A stretch of 5,162 nucleotides of DNA. Origin: Nitrospiraceae bacterium. Its GTDB lineage: Bacteria > Nitrospirota > Thermodesulfovibrionia > Thermodesulfovibrionales > UBA1546. Shown here piece by piece: positions 1 to 5,123 of the stretch. Location: contig DOHC01000166.1 in assembly GCA_003535475.1 (NCBI GenBank), forward strand, positions 1 through 5,162, read 5' to 3'. How positions within the stretch are numbered: the stretch's first letter is position 1; the number at the start of each line of letters is the position of its first letter. Below the pieces are notes generated by a model. The model worked only from the letters and a program-made list of their open reading frames with translations, made no database searches and was not told the DNA's origin. The translations under genes were made by a program, and so were the position numbers.

Positions 1-662
1 TGCTTGTGCTGTTTCCTCTGCCTATAAGGATAAACTCAAGGAGGGTTGTGAACTCAATAGTCACTGAAAAGGATATTGACGGCCTCGGCTCCCTCTCAGT
101 AGGAAGGCTGGCTGCGGATGAAACCACCTTCCAGATTTTCAAGGAGGGGGCATATGATCGCCTGTACGGGCATAAGTTCATGCCTGAGCCGGCAGGATTT
201 CTCCCGTGCACGCCTTTCGGCGTGATAAGGCTTCTTGAGCGCTATGGCGTGAATTTCAGGGGAAAGCATGTTGTGATGATTGGAAAGAGCCTTGCCGTAG
301 GGAAACCTTTGTCCATGATGTTCCTCGCTAAAGAGGCAACTGTCACGATCTGCCACAAAGCGACAAGGGATATTGCATCATTTATCCGTCAGGCTGATAT
401 TGTATGCTCGGCAACAGGCGTTCACGGCCTCATAAAGGGCGATATGATTAAGGAAGGCGCTGTTGTGGTTGATATAGGGATTAAAATTCTTGAAGACGGG
501 AAGATTGTCGGAGATGTTGATTTTGAGTCCGCTGAGAAGAAGGCATCTTTCATCACTCCTGTTCCGGGTGGAGTTGGGCCTGTTACAATCGCCATTCTCC
601 TTGAAAATACTGTGAAGTCAGCTTTATCTCTTCTCTCCCCTTATTACAAAAACAGGGTTTAA
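1..662 (+). CDS. folD: FolD-like methylenetetrahydrofolate dehydrogenase/cyclohydrolase, 5' truncated
   Basis: C-terminal three quarters of a FolD family protein, the cytoplasmic enzyme that interconverts methylene-, methenyl- and formyl-tetrahydrofolate with NAD(P). The gene runs in from the left edge. The GTG at 6-8 is not the start; it encodes the V of the conserved LVxxPLP strand, and the catalytic lysine motif lies off the window. Counting from that GTG: KDIDG at 22-26, VGRL at 32-35, FLPCTP at 65-70, the nucleotide-binding stretch IGKSLAVGKP at 92-101, GDVDFES near 169-175 and the signature TPVPGGVGP at 184-192. It ends about 25 residues after the signature, as FolD proteins do. Oddities compared with remembered family consensus: LVLFPLP replaces LVQLPLP (the conserved Gln is Leu), DGL replaces DGF, IGKSLA replaces GRSNI, DIGIK replaces DVGIN, and about 20 extra residues lie between VGRL and FLPCTP. 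Family membership is firm. Full bifunctional activity is less sure; it may be a divergent paralogue. Its last 39 bp overlap the 3' end of cbiET. Confidence 0.9.
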   Translation, partial: LVLFPLPIRINSRRVVNSIVTEKDIDGLGSLSVGRLAADETTFQIFKEGAYDRLYGHKFMPEPAGFLPCTPFGVIRLLERYGVNFRGKHVVMIGKSLAVGKPLSMMFLAKEATVTICHKATRDIASFIRQADIVCSATGVHGLIKGDMIKEGAVVVDIGIKILEDGKIVGDVDFESAEKKASFITPVPGGVGPVTIAILLENTVKSALSLLSPYYKNRV

Positions 663-1952
663 TGCTGAAAAGCAGTTGCCTTCTCCGATCTTTTTCATTC
701 TGGAAACAGAAATCTGTGAGACATCAACAAGGAAACCGTTTCTTTGAAGCTCAGCGATAGCAATGTTCAGAGTCTCAACTGTTGCGGCATTTACTACAAC
801 TATACCTGCCTGCATCTTGCCTTTGATAATGCTTATTATTTTATATAGACTTCCTCCGCTGCCGCCAATAAAAACCCTGTCAGGGGCTGAAAGGTTTATC
901 AAAACATCAGGAGCCTGTCCTTTTATTATTTCAATATTGGTGGCGTCAAATTTAATCCTGTTCTCTTTGATGTTTTTAATCTGCTCCTCATCTTTTTCAA
1001 CGGCAAAAACCTTTAATTCAGGAGACAGCCTTGCAGCCTCTATTGATACAGAACCTGACCCTGCGCCAATGTCCCATAGCACACCTTTTTGAGGAAGGCT
1101 CAGCTTGTGGATGGTAACTGCCCTAAATTCATCTTTAGTTATGAGCCCTCTTGAATGAATAATCTCGTTTTCTGTTAATCCGAATCTAATCTTGTCATGA
1201 GATAAAAATCCCCCCCCGCCCCCCTTTGCTAAAAGGGGGATGGGCGGATTTTCTCTGGCCTGCGGTCTCTGGTCAATAGTCTTTATTATTACCAGATTCG
1301 GCTCTGCAAATGACATCCCTGCAATCTCTTCAGGTGTGCCTTCTGTTATTTTTTCATCAGCATATCCCAGTTTTTCGCATACATGCATTTTTACCTCTAA
1401 TTGCTGATTGCTGATTGCTGATTGCAGGACTTTCGCTATAGCTGCCGGATTGTTTTCCTTATCCGTAAGAATAGCGATTTTGAGATGTTTTTGAAGTAAA
1501 GAAGGAATATCTTCCAACTCATACGGCAGTCTTCTTCTCTTTTCAGGGTCAGGCCCTCCGTGAAGGCTCATGAGAAAGGCGTCGTCCCATGATTCTTTTA
1601 TCCTTGAAAACGCGATCTGTATGCTTGATAAATCAGGAAATATCTCTACGATTTCTTTTCCGAATTCCCTGACTGCCCTTCTGCCGATTCCAAAAAATGT
1701 AGGATCGCCTGAGGCGAGGAGGGTGATGAATGACGAGTGACGAGTGACGAGTGACGAGTGAATGAATTTCATTGTCTCTTCCACATGGTTTATGACCTTT
1801 ATCTTATCTTTAACTTCCTCATATTCTTTATATCCCTTAAAAACCTCAAAGAGCCTTTTGGATGCGAGAATGATTTCAGAAGCTAAAATAATTTCCCTTG
1901 TCCTATTATCTAAAGCTTTATATCCAATGCCTATGACGTAGATTTTACTCAC
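624..1952 (-). CDS. cbiET: CbiE-CbiT fusion, cobalt-precorrin C5/C15-methyltransferase (decarboxylating), CobL-like
   Basis: Fused corrin-ring methyltransferase of B12 synthesis, 442 residues, cytoplasmic. Residues 1-225 are CbiE (C5 methylation): the start IYVIGIG at 4-10, the SAM-pocket motif LASGDPTFFGIG at 79-90, and PDLSSIQIAFSRI at 106-118 leading to SLHGG. Residues 256-442 are CbiT (C15 methylation with loss of the C12 acetate carboxyl): GLTENEIIHSRGLITKDE, the class I methyltransferase glycine loop DIGAGSGSVSIEAA at 294-307, acidic E319 after the next strand, and the ending NPVFVIRG. Next to cbiD it should act in the anaerobic, cobalt-containing pathway. The start is GTG; in-frame TAG and TAA lie just upstream, and VIGIG begins five residues later, so no other start fits. 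It overlaps the cbiD stop by 8 bp, suggesting coupled translation. Three repeat elements are translated inside it: SSLVTRHSS just before LASGDP, SAISNQQ near 178-184, and NPPIPLLAKGGGGGF in the inter-domain linker (235-249). Confidence 0.95.
   Translation of the reverse strand: MSKIYVIGIGYKALDNRTREIILASEIILASKRLFEVFKGYKEYEEVKDKIKVINHVEETMKFIHSSLVTRHSSFITLLASGDPTFFGIGRRAVREFGKEIVEIFPDLSSIQIAFSRIKESWDDAFLMSLHGGPDPEKRRRLPYELEDIPSLLQKHLKIAILTDKENNPAAIAKVLQSAISNQQLEVKMHVCEKLGYADEKITEGTPEEIAGMSFAEPNLVIIKTIDQRPQARENPPIPLLAKGGGGGFLSHDKIRFGLTENEIIHSRGLITKDEFRAVTIHKLSLPQKGVLWDIGAGSGSVSIEAARLSPELKVFAVEKDEEQIKNIKENRIKFDATNIEIIKGQAPDVLINLSAPDRVFIGGSGGSLYKIISIIKGKMQAGIVVVNAATVETLNIAIAELQRNGFLVDVSQISVSRMKKIGEGNCFSALNPVFVIRGEKR
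1205..1252. repeat. C/G-rich imperfect palindromic element in the CbiE-CbiT linker
   Basis: The left arm begins AAAATC and runs through C8 (1210-1217) and C6 (1219-1224) tracts to CCTTT. The right arm begins AAAAGGGGG and ends GGATTTT. The arms are imperfectly complementary around a short GCT-containing loop. On the coding strand it reads NPPIPLLAKGGGGGF. I recognise this AAATCC...CCCTTT / AAAGGG...GGATTT design as a type of dispersed palindromic repeat seen in many copies in some bacterial genomes, sometimes inside genes. Here it sits exactly between the two enzyme domains, where an insertion is tolerable. Confidence 0.75.
1400..1425. repeat. Heptamer array ATTGCTG, about 3.7 units, in cbiET
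   Basis: Three perfect ATTGCTG units at 1400-1420 plus ATTGC. On the coding strand (CAGCAAT) it is read as SAISNQQ. It replaces the variable loop that in CbiE proteins precedes the strand leading to the E-N/K-LG motif, here VCEKLG. The length there is changed by only a few residues, so the array substitutes for native sequence rather than simply adding to it. Confidence 0.9.
1731..1760. repeat. Heptamer array TGACGAG, about 4.3 units, in cbiET
   Basis: Four perfect TGACGAG units at 1731-1758 plus TG. The coding-strand reading is HSSLVTRHSS, placed directly before the conserved LLASGDP motif of the CbiE domain. Positions 1731-1759 are identical to 2062-2090 in cbiD. Confidence 0.95.
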
Positions 1953-3210
1953 TTGTTTCTATTATATCTCCTTCGTATGACACGAGATTAGCATTAACAG
2001 GTATGCCAGGTGAAATTTTTTCAGCATATTTTTTTGCAGCGGTACAGACCTTTAAAAATAGTGACGAGTGACGAGTGACGAGTGACGAGTTGATAAAATC
2101 AAAAATCTCCCGTGCTGTATTGAATTCGTGACCTGTAAGCTGTGAAACATTGTCCAGTTTTTTTAAAAACTCCACTGCCTTTTTTAAATCAATTGCTCCG
2201 TGCCTGACATGTGTTTGTGGAGTTGCCATAGCAATCTTCAGCATCTTTGCCCACTGTGCGCACAGATGGATTTTTTTTAACTCATGTTTTTTTGCTTCAA
2301 GAAGTGAAAATTCGAGGTAATCACCCATCATGACATAACATTCTTCAGGCAGATTATATTTTTTCATGTGTGCAAGTTCTGATGCTCTTCCTGCAGAAAG
2401 TACTATCTCATTTTGTCCCGTCGCCTTTGCCACATCCATTGACGACCTGATGGTTGCCGTCCACGCATCTGAGGATACAGGCTTCACTATCCCCGTTGTC
2501 CCGAGTATGGAAATCCCACCCATAATCCCCAGCCTTTGGTTCAGGGTTTTTTTTGCAAGCTTCTCGCCGTCAGTGACAGAGATAATAACTTCAAGAGTTT
2601 GGAGTTCGGAGTTTGGAGTTCGGAGTTTGGAGTTTTTTTTATTTTTTAACTCATAACTCATAACTCTTAACTCTAAACTCTCTTTAAGCGCTTCCGTCAC
2701 TGCTTCTTTTATCATTTTCCTCGGCACTGGATTTATTGCCGGTTCGCCGACAGGTATTGGCAGCCCCGGCTTTGTAACTACACCAACGCCTTTACCGCCT
2801 TTGATTTCAAGAGCAGTAGAGCAGTAGCGCAGCAGTCCAGTAGTTGACATGGATTTATCTTTATTATCCTGCTGCTCTATTAATTTTACTTCCGCCACTA
2901 TCTCAGCCCGATTCGTAACATCAGGATCGTCTCCGGCATCCTTTATAACTGAAGCCCATGCTATTTTATCCTGCATCCTGCATCCTGCATTCTGTATCTT
3001 GAATTTATGCCTGCTTCCATCAGGAAAAGGAATTTCAATGTCATGGTGAATAGGTGAATGGGTGAATGGGTGAATAGGAAAAGATTGTTTGTTTTGTGAT
3101 TCACTGATTAATCGATTAACCCCGTTTAGCAGTATCATTACTGCTGCCTTTGCCGCTGCAGCAGCGCATGCGCCTGTTGTATATCCTAACCGCAGATGTC
3201 TCCTTCTCAT
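1945..3210 (-). CDS. cbiD: CbiD, cobalt-precorrin-5B C1-methyltransferase
   Basis: SAM-dependent methylation of C1 of cobalt-precorrin-5B, a step specific to anaerobic B12 synthesis; cytoplasmic. Diagnostic blocks: GYTTGACAAAAAKAA at 9-23, ASVIKDAGDDPDVTNRAEI at 86-104, GGKGVGVVTKPGLPIPVGEP at 138-157 followed by AINPVPRKMI, and GIMGGISILGTTGIVKP at 228-244. At 421 residues it is roughly 50 longer than usual CbiD proteins. The excess maps to translated tandem repeats: about 43-55, 73-82, 120-133, 180-205 and 374-385. All conserved blocks are uninterrupted and the frame stays open, so the protein is probably functional with enlarged loops. The ATG start puts GYTTG at residue 9, as expected, but no clear Shine-Dalgarno precedes it. 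The AGAAGGAGA stretch lies just inside the ORF instead. A 35-bp gap separates it from cobO, and its stop overlaps the cbiET start by 8 bp. Confidence 0.96.
   Translation of the reverse strand: MRRRHLRLGYTTGACAAAAAKAAVMILLNGVNRLISESQNKQSFPIHPFTHSPIHHDIEIPFPDGSRHKFKIQNAGCRMQDKIAWASVIKDAGDDPDVTNRAEIVAEVKLIEQQDNKDKSMSTTGLLRYCSTALEIKGGKGVGVVTKPGLPIPVGEPAINPVPRKMIKEAVTEALKESLELRVMSYELKNKKNSKLRTPNSELQTLEVIISVTDGEKLAKKTLNQRLGIMGGISILGTTGIVKPVSSDAWTATIRSSMDVAKATGQNEIVLSAGRASELAHMKKYNLPEECYVMMGDYLEFSLLEAKKHELKKIHLCAQWAKMLKIAMATPQTHVRHGAIDLKKAVEFLKKLDNVSQLTGHEFNTAREIFDFINSSLVTRHSSLFLKVCTAAKKYAEKISPGIPVNANLVSYEGDIIETSE
1968..1973 (-). promoter_or_regulatory. Probable ribosome binding site of cbiET, long spacing
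   Basis: AAGGAG on the minus strand inside the last codons of cbiD, with 15 nt to the GTG start at 1952. The spacing is longer than usual. With the 8-bp overlap GTGAGTAA, re-initiation by ribosomes ending cbiD may matter more than this site. In-frame stops between the site and the GTG exclude an earlier start. Confidence 0.5.
2061..2090. repeat. Heptamer array TGACGAG, about 4.3 units, in cbiD
   Basis: Four perfect TGACGAG units at 2062-2089 with matching flanking bases. It is read on the coding strand as NSSLVTRHSS near the C-terminus of CbiD (residues 374-383), between REIFDFI and the final helix/strand segment. It belongs to the same repeat family and has the same codon register as the array in cbiET. 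Confidence 0.95.
2594..2635. repeat. Heptamer array GGAGTTY, 5-6 units, in cbiD
   Basis: GGAGTTC/GGAGTTT units at 2601-2635, five in all, preceded by a degenerate AGAGTTT at 2594-2600. The coding strand reads SKLRTPNSELQTL (residues 194-206). Together with the adjacent TAACTC array it adds about 25 residues just before VIISVTDGEKLAKKTLN. Confidence 0.9.
2647..2681. repeat. Heptamer array TAACTCW, 5 units, in cbiD
   Basis: Units TAACTCA, TAACTCA, TAACTCT, TAACTCT and a degenerate AAACTCT. It is read on the coding strand as SLELRVMSYEL (residues 178-188). It lies in inverted orientation to the neighbouring GGAGTTY array: the GAGTT and AACTC cores are complementary across an 11-bp T-rich spacer (2636-2646). 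Confidence 0.9.
2811..2842. repeat. Degenerate octamer array GAGCAGTA, 4 units, in cbiD
   Basis: Units GAGCAGTA, GAGCAGTA, GCGCAGCA, GTCCAGTA. The coding strand reads TTGLLRYCSTAL (residues 123-134), an insertion between the EVKL strand and the conserved GGKGVGVVTKPGLP block. A further inverted half copy, CTGCTGCTCTA at 2869-2879, pairs with TAGAGCAGTAG at 2816-2826 with one mismatch. Confidence 0.8.
2968..3002. repeat. Heptamer array ATCCTGC, 3 perfect and 2 degenerate units, in cbiD
   Basis: ATCCTGC three times at 2968-2988, then ATTCTGT and ATCTTGA. It is read on the coding strand as IQNAGCRMQD (residues 72-81), just before the conserved WASVIKDAGDDPDVT block. Decay of the units toward the 5' end of the gene suggests an older array. 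Confidence 0.9.
3045..3078. repeat. Octamer array GGTGAATR, 4 units, in cbiD
   Basis: GGTGAATA, GGTGAATG, GGTGAATG, GGTGAATA, then GG. The coding strand reads FPIHPFTHSPIHH (residues 44-56). It forms an N-terminal insertion between the GYTTGACAAAAAKAA helix and the DIEIPFPDG strand. Confidence 0.9.
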
Positions 3211-3245
3211 TTTTTAATCGTCGTTAAAGATAATATTGAATAGAA
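3211..3245. other. 35-bp gap between cobO and cbiD
   Basis: AT-rich spacer with no recognisable terminator, promoter or strong Shine-Dalgarno. The TTTAA/TTAAA inverted pair near 3213-3228 is too short to call a hairpin. cbiD is most likely read from the same transcript as cobO. Confidence 0.5.
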
Positions 3246-3776
3246 TTAATATTCTATCCCTTTTCTTGCCTTGACACCTTGCTTGAAGTAATGCTTGACC
3301 TCCTTCATCTCTGTGACAAGGTCTGCCTTTTTGATAAGTTTTTCATCTGCATATCTGCCTGTTATAATTACCTCTGTTTTCTGGGGCTTTTTATCAAGCA
3401 ACTTCAGCACATCATCTGCGCTAAGCAGTCCGTAGTGAACAGCGATGTTTATCTCATCCAGTATCACCATATCATACTGCCCTGACAGGAGCGCTTTTTT
3501 TACATCTCCAAGCCCTTTTTTCGCAGATGCCTTTTCGGATGGGGTAAGGACTTTTGCTCTCAGAAAACCGGTGCCGTACTGCCTTATGGTTATAAGGTCT
3601 TTAAATCTTTCCAGCGCCTTATGTTCGCTGCATATTCTTTTTTTTACGAACTGTCCTACGAATACCTTAAGGCCTGCCCCCATTGCCCTTAGCGCAAGCC
3701 CTAATGCAGCAGTGGTTTTGCCTTTGCTGTTTCCTGTATAAATATGTATATAACCTTTACGCATAACGGTACTCAT
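3246..3776 (-). CDS. cobO: Corrinoid adenosyltransferase (CobO/BtuR/CobA family)
   Basis: ATP-dependent transfer of the 5'-deoxyadenosyl group to Co(I) corrinoid (cob(I)yrinic acid a,c-diamide or cobalamin); cytoplasmic. 176 residues, near the family's usual length. Visible motifs: the family-type P-loop YTGNSKGKTTAALGLALRA at 13-31 (GNGKGKTT is more common in place of GNSKGKTT), Walker B-like YDMVILDEI at 91-99, TGRYAD near 139-144, and the family ending EVKHYFKQGVKARKGIEY. Two starts are possible. The ATG at 3776-3774 gives MSTVMRKGY and a 20-bp overlap with the upstream gene. The ATG at 3764-3762 gives MRKGYIHIYTG and an 8-bp overlap (ATGCGTAA) that mirrors the cbiD/cbiET junction. Neither has a strong Shine-Dalgarno, so translation is probably coupled to the upstream gene. 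The shorter start fits the family N-terminus well. Co-transcription with cbiD and cbiET is inferred from spacing. Confidence 0.94.
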   Translation of the reverse strand: MSTVMRKGYIHIYTGNSKGKTTAALGLALRAMGAGLKVFVGQFVKKRICSEHKALERFKDLITIRQYGTGFLRAKVLTPSEKASAKKGLGDVKKALLSGQYDMVILDEINIAVHYGLLSADDVLKLLDKKPQKTEVIITGRYADEKLIKKADLVTEMKEVKHYFKQGVKARKGIEY

Positions 3777-5094
3777 ACTGCATCTGTTGCAGAGAGCCTT
3801 CTCTGAGAAGATATGGAACCTTATCTTCCGATATCAATTTAAAGGCATATCTTATCATCTCTTTGTAAAACTCGCAAAACTCAGCCTTTCTGTACATATT
3901 GCCTCTGGCATACATCTCAGCAGGGCATGGCGAGCCGCATATATGCCTGAAGTCACAGGCGCTGCATTCATCGATCTTTTCCACAGTCCTTGCCCTGATT
4001 GTTTTAAATGGCTTTGAGTTCATTGCTTTTTCAATCGACGTCTTGAAGATATTTCCTCCTGAAAATTCCTTGAAGCTGATAAACTCGCCGCAAGGAACCA
4101 TATCGCCGTTTGCAGTGATTGTAAGAAATGTCCTGCCTCCGCCGCAAGGGGAGATGTCACACATCATGCGTCTGGCAGCAGGAGATATTATTGCAAGAAT
4201 AACATTTGCAAAGTTGCCTACAACGATCTGCCTGCCGGATTTTTTTGTCAAATCAATCGCTGTCTCAACAGCACTTATTAATTCTTTCGCAAACACCTTT
4301 TCATCCGGCTTTTGTTTCAATGCCTGTTTCTGTGTCACCCGGACAGGGTTTAAAAGTATGCACTGCACTTTTTTCTTATGAAGAAATCTTACATGCTCTG
4401 AAAGCTTTTTGACATTGAATTTTGTGACAGTCGAGATTACATTCAACCCTTCATAGCCTTTAAACCAGTCTAATGCCTGAACAGCCTTCTCGAAATTGCC
4501 TCCGCCTTTTGCTGTTACCCGTGATAGATTGTTTGTGCGGGCATCTGGTGCGTCAAGCGATATGCCTATGCCAATCCTGCATTTTTTTATAAACTCTACA
4601 TCTCTCTTTTCAAGGAGGAGTGCATTGGTCTGAATGCCGAAAACGAATTTGCTGCTGAAATTTTTTATGGACTCAAACAGTATATCTTTCACCAACAGCG
4701 GTTCAGCAGCGTGAAAGACGATTAGAGGTTTTTCCCTTAAATTCTTGAAATGTGCCGCAATTTTATCCAGCACAGTATTGAGATCCTTCCCTGTCATCTG
4801 GCTTCCATGTTTTCTTATCTCAGCGGGGATGTAACAGTATGTGCAGTTGGCATTGCATCTGTCAGTAGGGTCTATGTATACGCAGTTTAAATCTGTATTG
4901 AATCTGAAATCGTAAAGCTCTTTATCGAGATGTGCCCTTTTATTTTTGTACAGTGTTATCAGGTCTTCCGGCAGCAGGAAGTCACCATTATCATTTTTTG
5001 GCACAAGCCCCCAGAATACATTGTCAGCATCGAGCGCCAACTTCCAGTCAGTGTTAATATCAGAAAAAGAAAGACCTCTTTGATTTCCATTCAT
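3757..5094 (-). CDS. cbpB: Radical SAM/SPASM peptide-modifying enzyme, CbpB-like
   Basis: 445-residue radical SAM protein with a SPASM domain, cytoplasmic. The CX3CX2C motif is C80-C84-C87 (CNANCTYCY), which binds the [4Fe-4S] cluster and SAM. The GGEP-like segment reads HAAEPLL at 128-134, GIQTNALLL follows at 153-161 and GIGISLDAP at 175-183. The SPASM part has C312, then C317-X12-G330-X4-C335, then C377-X2-C380-X5-C386-X3-C390 and C407, enough for two auxiliary clusters. This layout is typical of RiPP maturases and sulfatase-type maturases. From memory the sequence and B12 context best match the family annotated as peptide-modifying enzyme CbpB, whose substrate CbpA is a short peptide encoded upstream; the symbol is tentative. 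The N-terminal 70 residues are not recognised. No signal or membrane segments are seen. The ATG is 10 nt after AAGGAG. The 3' end overlaps cobO, so the enzyme is in the same operon as the B12 genes. No precursor ORF is visible within the window. Alternatively it may be a SPASM protein with a corrinoid-related role. Confidence 0.8.
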   Translation of the reverse strand: MNGNQRGLSFSDINTDWKLALDADNVFWGLVPKNDNGDFLLPEDLITLYKNKRAHLDKELYDFRFNTDLNCVYIDPTDRCNANCTYCYIPAEIRKHGSQMTGKDLNTVLDKIAAHFKNLREKPLIVFHAAEPLLVKDILFESIKNFSSKFVFGIQTNALLLEKRDVEFIKKCRIGIGISLDAPDARTNNLSRVTAKGGGNFEKAVQALDWFKGYEGLNVISTVTKFNVKKLSEHVRFLHKKKVQCILLNPVRVTQKQALKQKPDEKVFAKELISAVETAIDLTKKSGRQIVVGNFANVILAIISPAARRMMCDISPCGGGRTFLTITANGDMVPCGEFISFKEFSGGNIFKTSIEKAMNSKPFKTIRARTVEKIDECSACDFRHICGSPCPAEMYARGNMYRKAEFCEFYKEMIRYAFKLISEDKVPYLLREGSLQQMQYEYRYA

Positions 5095-5123
5095 ATGTAC
5101 ATATCTCCTTTTAATTTTTTAGA
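5095..5123. other. Leader between hairpin and radical SAM start
   Basis: 29 bp holding the ribosome binding site and an AT-rich stretch. It is too short to contain a promoter with a transcription start for this gene, so transcription probably begins to the right of the window. Confidence 0.5.
5105..5110 (-). promoter_or_regulatory. Ribosome binding site of the radical SAM gene
   Basis: AAGGAG on the minus strand, with 10 nt to the ATG at 5094. It is the strongest and best-spaced Shine-Dalgarno in the window and fixes the start of this gene. An ATG at 5102-5100 lies only 2 nt after it, opens a four-codon frame ending in TGA that overlaps the real ATG, and is not a plausible gene. Confidence 0.8.

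Noticed and set aside
6..8. GTG as a start codon for folD
   Set aside because: It encodes the Val of the conserved LVxxPLP strand, and family homology continues to the left edge; the gene is truncated by the window.
660..680. Terminator after folD
   Set aside because: Only a 3-bp CTG/CAG stem with no T-run, lying within cbiET.
763..1092. Plus-strand open frame of 109 codons
   Set aside because: Antisense to the CbiT domain, with no recognisable family or ribosome binding site; the minus frame has clear methyltransferase motifs.
1400..3078. CRISPR-like repeats
   Set aside because: Units are 7-8 bp, directly adjacent with no spacers, and lie inside coding sequence.
3108..3119. Perfect 12-bp palindrome TTAATCGATTAA
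   Set aside because: Inside the cbiD coding region in AT-rich DNA and far from any likely promoter; probably chance.
3899..4381. Plus-strand open frame of 160 codons, plus others at 3787-4017 and 4206-4412
   Set aside because: Shadows of the radical SAM gene, whose SPASM cysteines lie on the minus strand in the same region.
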